Source of the DNA: Methanococci archaeon
Lineage (GTDB): Archaea > AGJL01 > Methanococci > Methanococcales > Methanocaldococcaceae
Direction: 5' to 3'
NCBI GenBank assembly: GCA_013153845.1
Contig: JAADDS010000035.1
Location: forward strand, 1-38,658
DNA: 38,658 nucleotides
This document shows, one piece after another, positions 18,439 through 27,236 of this stretch. A model generated the notes under the pieces. It was not told where the DNA came from. It did no database searches and was given only the letters and a program-made list of their open reading frames with translations. Made by a program: the position numbers and the translations under genes. Each line of letters begins with the position of its first letter. The stretch's first letter is position 1.

Positions 18439-18449
18439 GTATATATATT
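18439..18449 (+). promoter_or_regulatory. TATA box of the molybdate-type transport operon
   Basis: AGTATATATAT lies directly after the operator cluster. Initiation about 25 bases on would be near 18470, downstream of the ATG at 18463 and upstream of the ATG at 18493, which supports the latter as the true start. Confidence 0.5.
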
Positions 18450-18492
18450 ATAAATTGCACTAATGTCTATATCAAACACCGCAGATGATATT

Positions 18493-19263
18493 ATGAAAAA
18501 GACAGGAATCATGCTAATATTGCTAATAACTCTATCTTTCTCAGGATGCACGCAAAAATCAAACAATAATAACGTTATCCATGCATATGTTGGGGCAGGA
18601 ATGCAGAAACCAATGGATGAAATAGGAAAGATGTTTGAAAAGAAGTATGGGATAAAAGTGGAGTATGATTACGCAGGAAGCGGGTATCTCTATTCAAAAA
18701 TACTCGCTTCAAGAGATGGAGACATATTCATGCCCGGAGATACTTTCTACGTAAATGAACTTAAAAAGAAAGGTCTTATTTTAAAATACGAAAATCTTAC
18801 TAAACACATTCCTGTTATAGTGGTGCAAAAAGGAAATCCAAAAAATATATCCTCACTTAAAGATCTGGCCAAGCCAGGTATAAAAATAGCGTTAGGAGAT
18901 GAGAATATAGCCATAGGTAGAACTGTTGATAAAATTTTAAAAAAAGCAGGAGGAAATATCTCAAAAGGTGTAAATAAGAATGTAGTGGTTAGAGGAGCTA
19001 CTGTAAAACAGGTCTTACTGTATGTTGTAAATAAGGATGTTGATGCTGCAATAGTTTGGAGAGCAGATGCACTGGAAGAGAAAAATAAAGTGGACATAAT
19101 CCCGATAAACCCTAAATACAATATTATAAAAACCGTTCCAATCGCAATACTTAATACAACAAAAAATAAATCAAACGCAGAGAAATTCTACAAATTTGTT
19201 TTAACAGATGGAAAGAAGATATTTGAAAAGTATGGGTTTGAAATATCTCAAAATAACAACTAA
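18493..19263 (+). CDS. modA: Molybdate/tungstate-type ABC transporter, substrate-binding lipoprotein
   Basis: A 256-residue extracytoplasmic binding protein. It begins MKKTGIMLILLITLSFSGC, a lipoprotein signal with Cys19 as the anchor. The mature part has ModA-type features: an AYVGAGMQKPMDEIGK first strand-helix, GSGYLYSKI, DIFMPGDTFYV, and the paired VVRGATVKQVLLYVVNKDVDAAIVWRAD region that closes on the oxyanion. Molybdate and tungstate cannot be told apart from this. I start at 18493, not 18463, because the upstream extension would put 10 extra residues before the basic n-region and because the TATA box at 18439-18449 predicts a transcript that begins after 18463. It is the first gene of the operon behind the NrpR-type operator, and the permease starts 13 bases after its stop. 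Confidence 0.88.
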   Translation: MKKTGIMLILLITLSFSGCTQKSNNNNVIHAYVGAGMQKPMDEIGKMFEKKYGIKVEYDYAGSGYLYSKILASRDGDIFMPGDTFYVNELKKKGLILKYENLTKHIPVIVVQKGNPKNISSLKDLAKPGIKIALGDENIAIGRTVDKILKKAGGNISKGVNKNVVVRGATVKQVLLYVVNKDVDAAIVWRADALEEKNKVDIIPINPKYNIIKTVPIAILNTTKNKSNAEKFYKFVLTDGKKIFEKYGFEISQNNN

Positions 19264-19276
19264 AATAGGAGAGATT

Positions 19277-20059
19277 ATGTTAAAGATCTCCTTTACACCA
19301 TTAATCGTATTTCTATGTTTATTAATTTTTATCGTAGGTTCAATTATAGGAGAGATCTCTTTAAATGACTTGATTAATGCAATATCCTCTGAAGAAGTTA
19401 GATTTTCGGTTGCTCTTAGTGTAAAATGTTCAATAATTGCAACAGCAATTGCTCTATTAGTAGGGGTGCCATCTGGCTATGCACTTGCAAGATACCGATT
19501 TAGAGGAAAAGAGATTATTGACAGCTTAATAAATCTTCCGATCTTACTTCCACCTCTTGTGCTTGGATTTGGATTACTTTTATTTTTAGGAAATACTTGC
19601 ATTGGGCAATTTATTAATAATACAATCGATCTGATATTTACTCAAAAAGGTATAATACTGGCACAGTTTGTAATAGCAACTCCATTTATAATTAGAACAA
19701 CAAGAGCTGTCTTTGAAAGTATAGATGTGAAATATGAATATGTGGCTCAAAGTTTGGGTTTGAGTAGATCTGAAAGTTTTTTAAAGATCACTCTTCCAAT
19801 GGCAAAAAGTGGGATACTTGCCGGAGCAATTCTCGGATGGGCAAGAGCTATCGGAGAATTTGGAGCAACGTTGATGATTGCAGGAGCCACAAAGATGAAG
19901 ACAGAGACACTTCCAATAGCGATATTTTTAAATGTATCCATTGGAAATATAGATCTTGCACTGGCAATTGCAGTCATACATATCGCAATTGCAATATTGG
20001 TAATATCATTAATGAAATTTGTGATAAACCTAAATGGTGGAAGATATGGTAGATGTTAA
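19277..20059 (+). CDS. modB: Molybdate/tungstate-type ABC transporter permease
   Basis: A 260-residue inner membrane permease with about six hydrophobic segments. The cytoplasmic EAA loop, where the ATPase docks, reads AKSGILAGAILGWARAIGEFGATLMIAG, very close to ModB/WtpB proteins. GYALARYRFRGKEIIDSLINLP and LPPLVLGFGLL are also typical. The start at 19277 has AGGAGAGATT before it; a longer frame reading back into modA is excluded by overlap with that gene. The end overlaps the start of the DUF364 gene by 14 bases, so the two are translationally coupled. Confidence 0.9.
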   Translation: MLKISFTPLIVFLCLLIFIVGSIIGEISLNDLINAISSEEVRFSVALSVKCSIIATAIALLVGVPSGYALARYRFRGKEIIDSLINLPILLPPLVLGFGLLLFLGNTCIGQFINNTIDLIFTQKGIILAQFVIATPFIIRTTRAVFESIDVKYEYVAQSLGLSRSESFLKITLPMAKSGILAGAILGWARAIGEFGATLMIAGATKMKTETLPIAIFLNVSIGNIDLALAIAVIHIAIAILVISLMKFVINLNGGRYGRC

Positions 20060-20753
20060 AGAACTTTTAAAAGATCTTGCTGAAAAAAACAGATTATTAA
20101 ACGAGGAAGTAGAAATAAAAATATCGGACACTAAATTAGATACAACTCGAATTAAGGATTATCCTTTGATGAGTGGGAAAGAGATCTTGTTGAGGGCTGA
20201 TTTTAAAGGATGTTATGGAGATGCTTTCACAGATAAACCCGTTGAATTTAAAGGAACTATAAGAGAACTTTTGGATAAAGGAAATAGGGCAGAGATGGTG
20301 GCAACGTTAAATGCAGTTATGAGGTATCTTGGATTAATAGATAGAACAGTCCACTGCTCAGGGGATGAGCCAGAAAAGTGTGCAAAAGAATTGGTTAAAT
20401 ATCTAAAAGAATTAAATCCAAAAAAGATCGGAGTTATTGGATTACAACCAGCATTTGTTAAAGAGATTGTAGATACCTTTGGAGCGGAAAATGTATTAGT
20501 AAGTGATCTAAATCCTGAAAATATTGGAAAAATAAAGTATGGAGTTAAGATAATTCACGGAAAATACAATGAAGAAGTAATAAAAAATTCAGATATTGTT
20601 TTAGCAACCGGCTCAACGATTGCAAACGGAACTTTCGAAGAAATCTGGAACCTCGCTAAAAAATACAACAAAAAGATAATATTCTACGGCACAACAATAG
20701 CCGGAATCTCTAAAATATTGGGAGTCGAGAGATTCTGCAAGCTTGGGAGATAA
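20046..20753 (+). CDS. DUF364 (putative heavy-metal chelation) protein in the transporter operon
   Basis: A 235-residue soluble protein. The N-terminal half (1-110) matches the DUF4213-like part, with KGCYGDAFTDKP and GNRAEMVATLNAVMRYLGL. The C-terminal half (110-235) is Rossmann-like: KKIGVIGLQPAFVKEIVDTF, VLVSDLNPENIG, DIVLATGSTIANGTFEEI and IIFYGTTIAGISKILGVERFC. The family is named for a proposed heavy-metal chelation role and often adjoins metal transport genes, but its biochemistry is unknown to me. Cys residues near 99 and 231 could bind metal. ATG 20046 has GGTGG five bases upstream; the ATG at 20034 overlaps that site. It sits between permease and ATPase genes, so it most likely handles, senses or delivers the transported metal. 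Confidence 0.8.
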   Translation: MVDVKELLKDLAEKNRLLNEEVEIKISDTKLDTTRIKDYPLMSGKEILLRADFKGCYGDAFTDKPVEFKGTIRELLDKGNRAEMVATLNAVMRYLGLIDRTVHCSGDEPEKCAKELVKYLKELNPKKIGVIGLQPAFVKEIVDTFGAENVLVSDLNPENIGKIKYGVKIIHGKYNEEVIKNSDIVLATGSTIANGTFEEIWNLAKKYNKKIIFYGTTIAGISKILGVERFCKLGR

Positions 20754-20755
20754 AT

Positions 20756-21841
20756 ATGCTAAAAATTATAAATTTAAAAAAGAAACTTGCAGATTTTACT
20801 CTAAAAATTGACGATCTTGAGGTATGTAAAAATGATTACTTCGTAATTTTAGGATCGAGTGGTAGTGGGAAAACCACACTTCTGGAGATATTAGCAGGAT
20901 TTAGAAAGGCAGATATGGGGAATATTTATTTGGATGGAGAAGATATAACTAAAAAAGCAATAAGTGATAGAAAGATAGTAATGTGCCATGGTAAATATTT
21001 ATTTCCTCATTTAAGCGTTAAAGATAATATCGGCATCGGAATAAAGGATAAAAACATCAGAGAAGAACGAGTGAGAGAGATAAGCGAAATGTTGGGAATA
21101 ACCCATCTTTTAAATAGGAACCCAAAAACACTAAGTAGGGGAGAACAGCAGAGAGTTGCATTGGCAAGAGCACTTGTGGTTAATCCAAAGATCATACTAT
21201 TGGATGAGCCATTAAACGCATTAGATAAATTAACTCATGAAAATCTTATCATTGAATTGAAAAAAATTCATGAGAGTTTAGATTCAACATTTATCCACGT
21301 AACTCATGATTTTATTGAAGCGATCGCACTTGCTAAAAGTATGGCAATAATTAAAAACGGAAATATAGAACAATATGGAGATGTAAATGAAATAATAAAT
21401 AATCCAAAAAATGAATTTGTAGCGAGATTCGTAGGGTATAAAAACTTTTTAAAAGGGAGAATAAAAAAATATGGAGAGAAATACATATTCAAAGGAGATC
21501 TTGACGTTATTATAGACAAAATTAAACCACAAAAAGAAGGAGATGCAATTTTAGCTATAAGACCTGAGGATATAATGCTCGTAGGGGATGGGGGTTGTAG
21601 ATACCACTACAACAGGGAGAATATATTTACCGCAGAAATAGTAGATGTTTATCCTTTAAGCTTGTCAACAGTTAGGGCAGTGGTTGATATAGAAGGAACA
21701 CAGTTGGTATGTGAAGTTATAAGATCTAAGGCAAATAGAATGAACTTAAAAAAAGGAAAAAAGGTAAATATATCAATAGCTTATTCAGTAGTTTTAAATA
21801 ATGAGGCAAAAAGCAAAAATAAAAAAACAAATAAAAAATAA
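20756..21841 (+). CDS. modC: Molybdate/tungstate-type ABC transporter ATPase
   Basis: A 361-residue ATPase. Walker A is GSSGSGKT (33-40), the signature LSRGEQQR (126-133), Walker B IILLDEP (147-153) and the switch His184. The Q-loop glutamine, normally in FQNYALFPH, is His78 in CHGKYLFPH, which is unusual since that Gln couples metal binding to the permease. Residues from about 270 on include LAIRPEDIML and end in a TOBE-like domain that in ModC/WtpC relatives can bind oxyanion and limit transport. The C terminus is a short run of Lys and Asn. GGGAGA precedes the start and the upstream stop is two bases away. nadE begins 53 bases later. Confidence 0.88.
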   Translation: MLKIINLKKKLADFTLKIDDLEVCKNDYFVILGSSGSGKTTLLEILAGFRKADMGNIYLDGEDITKKAISDRKIVMCHGKYLFPHLSVKDNIGIGIKDKNIREERVREISEMLGITHLLNRNPKTLSRGEQQRVALARALVVNPKIILLDEPLNALDKLTHENLIIELKKIHESLDSTFIHVTHDFIEAIALAKSMAIIKNGNIEQYGDVNEIINNPKNEFVARFVGYKNFLKGRIKKYGEKYIFKGDLDVIIDKIKPQKEGDAILAIRPEDIMLVGDGGCRYHYNRENIFTAEIVDVYPLSLSTVRAVVDIEGTQLVCEVIRSKANRMNLKKGKKVNISIAYSVVLNNEAKSKNKKTNKK

Positions 21842-21894
21842 AAATAAAGGCAATAACTACCTTAAATAGATCACTATATAATCAAGGGGTAATT

Positions 21895-22650
21895 ATGAAA
21901 GATGAAGTTGATAGAATCGTCAAATTTATAAGGGATAAAGTGGAGGAAGCCAAAGCTAATGGCGTAGTTATTGGATTAAGTGGCGGAATTGATTCTTCAT
22001 TAACAGCTTATCTATGTGTAAAAGCCCTTGGAAAAGAAAGAGTGCTTGGTATTATAATGCCAGAGAAGTATAGTAATAGGAGAGATATTGAACATGCAAA
22101 AATGGTCGCTGAATCTTTGGGGATAAGATATATAATTTCAGATATAACAGATATTTTAAAGGCATTTGGAGCTGGCGGCTATGTTCCAACAAGAGAATTT
22201 GATAAAATAGCTGACGGTAATTTAAAGGCAAGGATAAGGATGTGTATTCTTTATTATTTTGCAAACAAGTATAATCTACTTGTAGCAGGAACCGCGAATA
22301 AATCAGAAACGTATGTTGGTTATGGAACAAAACATGGAGATATTGCATGCGATATAAAGCCCATTGGGAATTTATTTAAAACAGAAGTCAGAGAAATGGC
22401 AAGATATTTGGGAGTTCCAAAAGAGATTATTGAAAAACCACCTTCAGCAGGTCTTTGGGAAGGTCAAACCGATGAGGATGAGTTAGGAGTTAAGTATGAA
22501 ATCCTCGATAGGATATTAAAGTGTTATGAAGAGGGAATGAACGCTAATGAAGTGGTAGAAAAACTTGGAGTTGAAAAAGAGGTTGTTGATAAGATATTTA
22601 ACCTTATAAAAAAGAATGAGCATAAAAGAACTCTTCCTCCAACTCCTTAA
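21895..22650 (+). CDS. nadE: NH3-dependent NAD+ synthetase
   Basis: A 251-residue enzyme that adenylates and amidates nicotinic acid adenine dinucleotide, the last step of NAD synthesis. The PP-loop SGGIDSS (29-35) binds ATP. GTANKSETYVGYGTKHGDIACDIKPIGNLFKTEVR and PPSAGLWEGQTDEDELG are standard synthetase motifs. There is no glutaminase domain, so ammonia is the likely nitrogen donor. AAGGGGT lies before the ATG. It follows the transporter operon by 53 bases and could be read from the same promoter, although no functional link is evident. Confidence 0.95.
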   Translation: MKDEVDRIVKFIRDKVEEAKANGVVIGLSGGIDSSLTAYLCVKALGKERVLGIIMPEKYSNRRDIEHAKMVAESLGIRYIISDITDILKAFGAGGYVPTREFDKIADGNLKARIRMCILYYFANKYNLLVAGTANKSETYVGYGTKHGDIACDIKPIGNLFKTEVREMARYLGVPKEIIEKPPSAGLWEGQTDEDELGVKYEILDRILKCYEEGMNANEVVEKLGVEKEVVDKIFNLIKKNEHKRTLPPTP

Positions 22651-22661
22651 ATTTAATATTT

Positions 22662-23075
22662 TTAACTTTCTTTTTCTTCTTCTAATTTTACAATGGCCTC
22701 TGCAATGTCTCCATTACACTCCTCTAAGACCTTCCTTGCAATATCTTTTGATACATTACACTGATTTGCAACCAACTCTACATCTTCATCTGTTATTTCA
22801 ATTTTAACTTCTTCACTCTCGCTTATTTCTTCTGCCATTTCTTTTTCTATTTTTTCTTTTTCTATTTTATGTTTTTTAGGTCTTCCAGTTATTGAATATG
22901 TTTTAACTCCCAATATATCCATAACTTGGACTTTTGGTTCTTCAAACACCCACTCTTCTTCATCAAATACAAATATTACTTTTTTAACGTTTAAATCTTC
23001 AGATTCCATCCCAAAATCCTTCATCATCTTTTGCATCTTTTTTAACATCCTTGGATTCATTTTTCCCGGGAACAT
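22662..23075 (-). CDS. nac: Archaeal nascent polypeptide-associated complex protein
   Basis: A 137-residue homodimeric NAC that contacts nascent chains on the ribosome. The NAC domain covers about residues 10-70 (KKVIFVFDEEEWVFEEPKV). The UBA domain covers about 95-137 (VELVANQCNVSKDIARKVLEECNGDIAEAIVKLEEE). A charged linker joins them. The start is preceded by AGGTGAAACATT. It converges with nadE 11 bases away and lies downstream of the UbiA gene on the same strand. Confidence 0.95.
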   Translation of the reverse strand: MFPGKMNPRMLKKMQKMMKDFGMESEDLNVKKVIFVFDEEEWVFEEPKVQVMDILGVKTYSITGRPKKHKIEKEKIEKEMAEEISESEEVKIEITDEDVELVANQCNVSKDIARKVLEECNGDIAEAIVKLEEEKES

Positions 23076-23172
23076 AATGTTTCACCTAAAAAGCATTTAA
23101 TAATTTTTTAACATACTTTAACTATTTTTAACCTTCATCTTTTATATTTTACCGCTTTTATAATTTTCGTTG

Positions 23173-24015
23173 TTAAACATTTAAAACTGCACCGACTAAA
23201 AACGCAATGAGCACCATGTTCATGATAATTTTTAACAATTTTGAAACTTTTGATGCAGTTTTTTTAGTTGGATTTTTTAGCAGGATAATTATTGTCCAAA
23301 TAAACAGCACATCGCAGAGTGTTATCAACACTAAATAGGAAATACCAAATATTCCAAATATGTAAGGGAGGGGGCTTAACATTATAGCAATGACTATTAA
23401 AAAAGAGGCAATAATTAGTGATCTCTTTTTATACATTATTGGAAGTGAAATTACACCTTCTTTTAAATCCCCCTCCATGTCTTCAAAGTCCTTGATGATT
23501 TCTCTACCCCATATTGAAAATAGAGAGCAAAGGAATAATATAACGACTGGATAAATATTTTTTCCTGCCACACCTCCGAATAAAAAAACTGATCCTGTTA
23601 AATACCCAACTAAGAAATTGCCGATCGGTTTATACTTCTTATATCTTTTTCCATACAGATAAAGAAAGATCGAGTTTATAATCGCAATTATTAATGCATA
23701 TATATTTATAAAAATAGATAAAAACAAGCCAGTAAAAAGCAGTAAAAAAGAGAAGAATTTCGCTTCTTTTAAAGATATTTTTCCTGATGGTAATGGTCTG
23801 AATGGCTTGTTTATTTTATCTATTTCAATATCAAAGATGTCGTTTATTACATTTCCATATGCACATATAAAAAACACAACCAGATACACCAACACGATTT
23901 TAAAAATATCAATCTCAAAATTTGAGGAAATTAAATACCCAATAACCCCTCCAAACGAGGCAGTTATGCAATTCTTTATTCTGATCAACTCCAAATAATC
24001 AGAAAGTTTTCCCAT
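23173..24015 (-). CDS. UbiA-family geranylgeranyltransferase, probably DGGGP synthase
   Basis: A 280-residue integral membrane prenyltransferase with about eight or nine hydrophobic helices. The two Asp-rich motifs are NDIFDIEID (58-66), followed by NKPFRPLPSG, and IKDFEDMEGDLKEGV. They bind the Mg-diphosphate of the prenyl donor. In archaea the closest UbiA paralogue adds the second geranylgeranyl group to GGGP to make the core of the ether lipids, so that is the best call. Menaquinone or heme prenylation is unlikely in a methanogen. ATG 24015 has GTGAT upstream; the GTG at 24024 is part of that site. It follows adenine deaminase with a 52-base gap. Confidence 0.87.
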   Translation of the reverse strand: MGKLSDYLELIRIKNCITASFGGVIGYLISSNFEIDIFKIVLVYLVVFFICAYGNVINDIFDIEIDKINKPFRPLPSGKISLKEAKFFSFLLLFTGLFLSIFINIYALIIAIINSIFLYLYGKRYKKYKPIGNFLVGYLTGSVFLFGGVAGKNIYPVVILFLCSLFSIWGREIIKDFEDMEGDLKEGVISLPIMYKKRSLIIASFLIVIAIMLSPLPYIFGIFGISYLVLITLCDVLFIWTIIILLKNPTKKTASKVSKLLKIIMNMVLIAFLVGAVLNV

Positions 24016-24067
24016 ACCTATCACTTTTAATTTTCATTCGTTTTTCATTTTTAAACTTTTTTATTTT

Positions 24068-25741
24068 TTATAGGAAAAGATCCACTTTTTCCATGTTTTT
24101 AATAAGCCCTCTGTCTGTTATTTTTAACTCTGGAATAACAGGAAGTGAGAAAAAACTCATACTTAAAAATGGATTTTCAAATACGCTCCACTCGTGGATC
24201 TTTTCAGAGAGTATCTTCATCTTATTTAGCACATAGTTCCCGTCATCTCCCATAAGCCCCCCAATTGGTAGAGGGAGATAATCTACCACTTCTCCATCTT
24301 TAACTGCTATAAATCCTCCTCCAATATCTTTTAATTTATTTACGGCAATTGAAAGGTCTTTTTCACTATTTCCAATTGCTATTACATTATGAGAGTCATG
24401 GGCATAGGAAGAAGCTAACGCCCCACAATTTAAAAAATTATAGATCAGTCCTTTTCCAATATTTCCAGTGTTTTTATGTCTCTCAATAACAAATATTTTA
24501 TTTACCACGTTCTCTTTTAATAGAAGTTTAACCTCTTCGACGCTGAATATTAACTCCTCTGTTATTAACGAGTCCTTAATTGGTTTTATTACCCTAACAA
24601 GGCCGTCTCTTTCCTTATAATCAATTCCTCTAATTAAAAACTCCATTTCTTTTTTATATTGATAGTTCATCGTGTTTAAAAGATTTTTTGGAATATTTCT
24701 TTTTTTAGTGTTATTTAGGTCATTCAAAATCTCTTCCAAAAATTTTCCTTTTATAATTATATCACAAACTTTAAAATCATTCAAATCGTCAAATATTACA
24801 AAACTTGCTTCGTTTCCTGGTTTTATTCCAATATCAAATCCAAAATAATTGGCAGGATTTATTGTAATCATTTGTATTGCCTCTATTGGAGAAATATATT
24901 TTATTGCTTTCCTTAATATATTAAACATATATCCATCTGCCTCTCTAATACAGAGATCATCGCTAACTAACATTATATTTCTAATATCTGAGATCTTCTT
25001 ACAAATATTCAGTAAGTAAATATTTTTAGAGGCAGTTCCTTCTCTAATCATTAATTTTAACCCCAATCTTAGCTTTTCCAATGCTTCCTCTTCTTCTACA
25101 CTTTCATGATCACTCATTATTCCTGCTTTTATATATTGATTAAGTTCTCTTCCTCTTAACTTAGGACAATGTCCATCTATTAATTTTTTATATCTCTTAG
25201 CAACTTCTATTTTTTTCAATATTTCTTCATCCCCATTGATCACTGCCATATAATCCATTACCTCCCCTAATCCCAAAACGTTATCTAATATTATTAACTC
25301 CTCTATATCTTTCGCAGTTATTTCCCCTCCGCTGGTCTCTAACTTTGTTGCTGGAACACAAGAGGGGATCATAACATAAACATCCAAGATTTTTGCATTA
25401 TTTAACATAAACAAGATTCCTTCTTTTCCTGCAACATTTGCTATTTCATGAGGATCTATGACAACTCTACTAACTCCACTTTTTAAAGCGAATTTCTCAA
25501 ATTCAGAGGGAATTAAGTGGGATGATTCAATGTGAATATGCCCATCTATAAATGTAGGGGATAGGTATTTACCTTTTAAATCAAAAATTTTAATATCTGG
25601 ATTTGAGATTTCTTTACATATTTTTTCAAAATCGTTTTCTAAGTCCACGAACACGATCTCTTTATTTTCAAATCCAACACTCCCTTTAATAACCTCTCCA
25701 CTATAAACATCCACAATATTTGCGTTTTTTAGAACGATCAT
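24068..25741 (-). CDS. ade: Adenine deaminase
   Basis: Amidohydrolase of 557 residues that converts adenine to hypoxanthine and ammonia. [13 protein letters not shown] (65-77) provides the first metal histidines, [17 protein letters not shown] and MSDHES the others, and LVSDDL a catalytic Asp. The C-terminal third ([21 protein letters not shown]) is the domain that sets adenine deaminases apart from other amidohydrolases. The length is normal. GAGGGATAGAGG precedes the ATG. It lies about 100 bases after hpt on the same strand, so adenine can be deaminated and its product ribosylated by neighbouring gene products. Confidence 0.93.
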   Translation of the reverse strand: MIVLKNANIVDVYSGEVIKGSVGFENKEIVFVDLENDFEKICKEISNPDIKIFDLKGKYLSPTFIDGHIHIESSHLIPSEFEKFALKSGVSRVVIDPHEIANVAGKEGILFMLNNAKILDVYVMIPSCVPATKLETSGGEITAKDIEELIILDNVLGLGEVMDYMAVINGDEEILKKIEVAKRYKKLIDGHCPKLRGRELNQYIKAGIMSDHESVEEEEALEKLRLGLKLMIREGTASKNIYLLNICKKISDIRNIMLVSDDLCIREADGYMFNILRKAIKYISPIEAIQMITINPANYFGFDIGIKPGNEASFVIFDDLNDFKVCDIIIKGKFLEEILNDLNNTKKRNIPKNLLNTMNYQYKKEMEFLIRGIDYKERDGLVRVIKPIKDSLITEELIFSVEEVKLLLKENVVNKIFVIERHKNTGNIGKGLIYNFLNCGALASSYAHDSHNVIAIGNSEKDLSIAVNKLKDIGGGFIAVKDGEVVDYLPLPIGGLMGDDGNYVLNKMKILSEKIHEWSVFENPFLSMSFFSLPVIPELKITDRGLIKNMEKVDLFL

Positions 25742-25844
25742 CCTCTATCCCTCTCTATTAAAAATTAAATAAAAATTAAAAATAAAGTTAAAAATAGTTA
25801 TTCTGATCCAAATAATTTCCCATAATTCCAAAATGGAAGATTTT

Positions 25845-26396
25845 TTAGAGTATAACTACTTCTCCATCCACAACATCAATTTTAACCAAAGTTTTTATTT
25901 TATAACCAGTTTTTTCTTCAACCATCTTTTTTCCATCTCCTCTCTCAATAACACAAATTATATCTTTTATCTCAGCTCCCGCTCTTTCTAATGCATTTAT
26001 TATAGCAATCATAGTTCCTCCTGTGGAGATGACATCATCTATAATAATAACTTTATCCCCTTTTTCTATTCCATTTAAGTAGAGTTGTCCCTTACTGTAT
26101 CCTGTTGATTGAAAAACAGGCACCTCTCCTGGTAATTTGTATTCTCTTTTTCTCATAATAACGTAAGGAATATCTGTATATAGGGAAAGAGTAGTCACCA
26201 GAGGAATACCCATTGCCTCAGCAGTAACTATCTTGTTAACTCCTTCAAAGTTTCCTATCTTTATTATTCTTGTTGCAACTTCTCTTAACAATTTTGGTTC
26301 TACAAGCGGAACTCCATCACTTATGGGATGGATAAAGTAGTGGTATTTGCCTCTTTTAACAATTGGGCATGATTTTAACGTTTCTTCTAATAACAA
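25845..26396 (-). CDS. hpt: Hypoxanthine/guanine phosphoribosyltransferase
   Basis: A 183-residue type I phosphoribosyltransferase of the archaeal Hpt kind, which makes IMP (or GMP) from the base and [18 protein letters not shown] is the PRPP-binding motif and [12 protein letters not shown] and [13 protein letters not shown] are typical of this group. The start is a UUG at 26396 (then [10 protein letters not shown]), placed four bases after the strong site GGAGGTGA (26401-26408). A longer frame to 26471 would add 25 residues, [12 protein letters not shown] onwards, that look unlike the family. It is downstream of the OB-fold gene and upstream of ade. Confidence 0.92.
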   Translation of the reverse strand: MLLEETLKSCPIVKRGKYHYFIHPISDGVPLVEPKLLREVATRIIKIGNFEGVNKIVTAEAMGIPLVTTLSLYTDIPYVIMRKREYKLPGEVPVFQSTGYSKGQLYLNGIEKGDKVIIIDDVISTGGTMIAIINALERAGAEIKDIICVIERGDGKKMVEEKTGYKIKTLVKIDVVDGEVVIL

Positions 26397-26471
26397 CGTT
26401 TCACCTCCAAATATTGAAAAAATTTCCCTATTGAATAAAAAGAGTTTAAGTGTTAAGATAGATCCTCTCAT

Positions 26472-27059
26472 TTATAAAACCTTGTATATGTGAGGTCGGG
26501 GTTCAAATATATCCCCCGAATTTATAAGATCAGATAGACAGTTTTCTAATTCCTCCTCAGAAATGTTCAATTCCTCTACTAAATCTTCATATGTTATTTC
26601 TCCCCTTTCTTTTATGATCTCCAATATTTTATTTTTTACACTTTCCAAATCCTGACTTGCTATTTCATTAAATATCTCTTCCTCTAAACTATCCACTGTA
26701 TCTTCTGCTTTAAGTAGATATTTCCTCGTCTTTTTTATTTCTAAATCCCTGAGTGTTATCCATTTTTCATTTCTTCTTTTAACGATTTCTGCCATAAGAT
26801 ATTTCTCTCCATTGTATGTTTTAGGCCTTCCTATTATATCTACTATATCCCCCTCTTCAACATAGATGGGCTTTTCTTCAAAGTATCTGACATTAACTCC
26901 ATCTACATAGAAGGATATTATTCCTCCGACATTCACGTTATCTACTCTTCCTAAGATTCTAACTCTCCTTAATTTTTTTCCTTCAAGGATTAACGCATTA
27001 TCAACTACCTCATTATTTAAAAACTCTTCTGGATAAATTTTATAAGCAACATATCTCAT
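26472..27059 (-). CDS. OB-fold and winged-helix protein, RPA-associated type
   Basis: A 195-residue protein. Residues 30-95 form an OB fold (RRVRILGRVDNVNVGGIISFYVDGVNVRYF... then VEEGDIVDIIGRPKTYNGEKYLMAEIVKR). Residues 138-195 are a winged helix (VKNKILEIIKERGEITYEDLVEELNISEEELENCLSDLINSGDIFEPRPHIYKVL). This domain order is that of the RPA32-like or RPA-associated proteins in euryarchaea, which act with single-stranded DNA-binding protein. No RPA gene is in the window, so the role is inferred from architecture alone. The start has AGGTGAAAA. hpt starts 75 bases downstream. Confidence 0.75.
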   Translation of the reverse strand: MRYVAYKIYPEEFLNNEVVDNALILEGKKLRRVRILGRVDNVNVGGIISFYVDGVNVRYFEEKPIYVEEGDIVDIIGRPKTYNGEKYLMAEIVKRRNEKWITLRDLEIKKTRKYLLKAEDTVDSLEEEIFNEIASQDLESVKNKILEIIKERGEITYEDLVEELNISEEELENCLSDLINSGDIFEPRPHIYKVL

Positions 27060-27139
27060 TTTTTCACCTATCTTTTAGAAGAAACCTTAACAAGATTTTA
27101 GAAAAAGTTTCATCAAAACTTTTAAAGATTTTTATTATG

Positions 27140-27236
27140 TCAGTGGCTAATCACACTCAGCAGTGTCTTTTGGATTAAAGTGGGTGCTTTGACAACTCCG
27201 CTCTGGAGGTATATCAATAGGAGCTTTGCCCCTATG
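27140..27236 (+). ncRNA. Candidate structured RNA
   Basis: An island of about 47% GC in an approximately 31% GC setting, with three short hairpins in a row: ACACT/AGTGT (27154-27167), CTCC/GGAG (about 27195-27207) and ATAGGAGC/GCCCCTAT with one G-U pair (about 27217-27235). In AT-rich hyperthermophiles GC-rich intergenic islands often mark stable RNAs. A TATA-like AAACTTTTAAAG near 27117-27128 would start a plus-strand transcript at the island's edge. On the minus strand the same region is hypE's 3' untranslated end, so a terminator or 3' element is the alternative. Strand is a guess and no known family was recognised. Confidence 0.35.

Noticed and set aside
25800-25845. TTCCAAAATGGAA palindrome after hpt
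   Set aside because: Half-sites are in the opposite order and spacing to the NrpR consensus, and the site is downstream of a gene rather than at a promoter.
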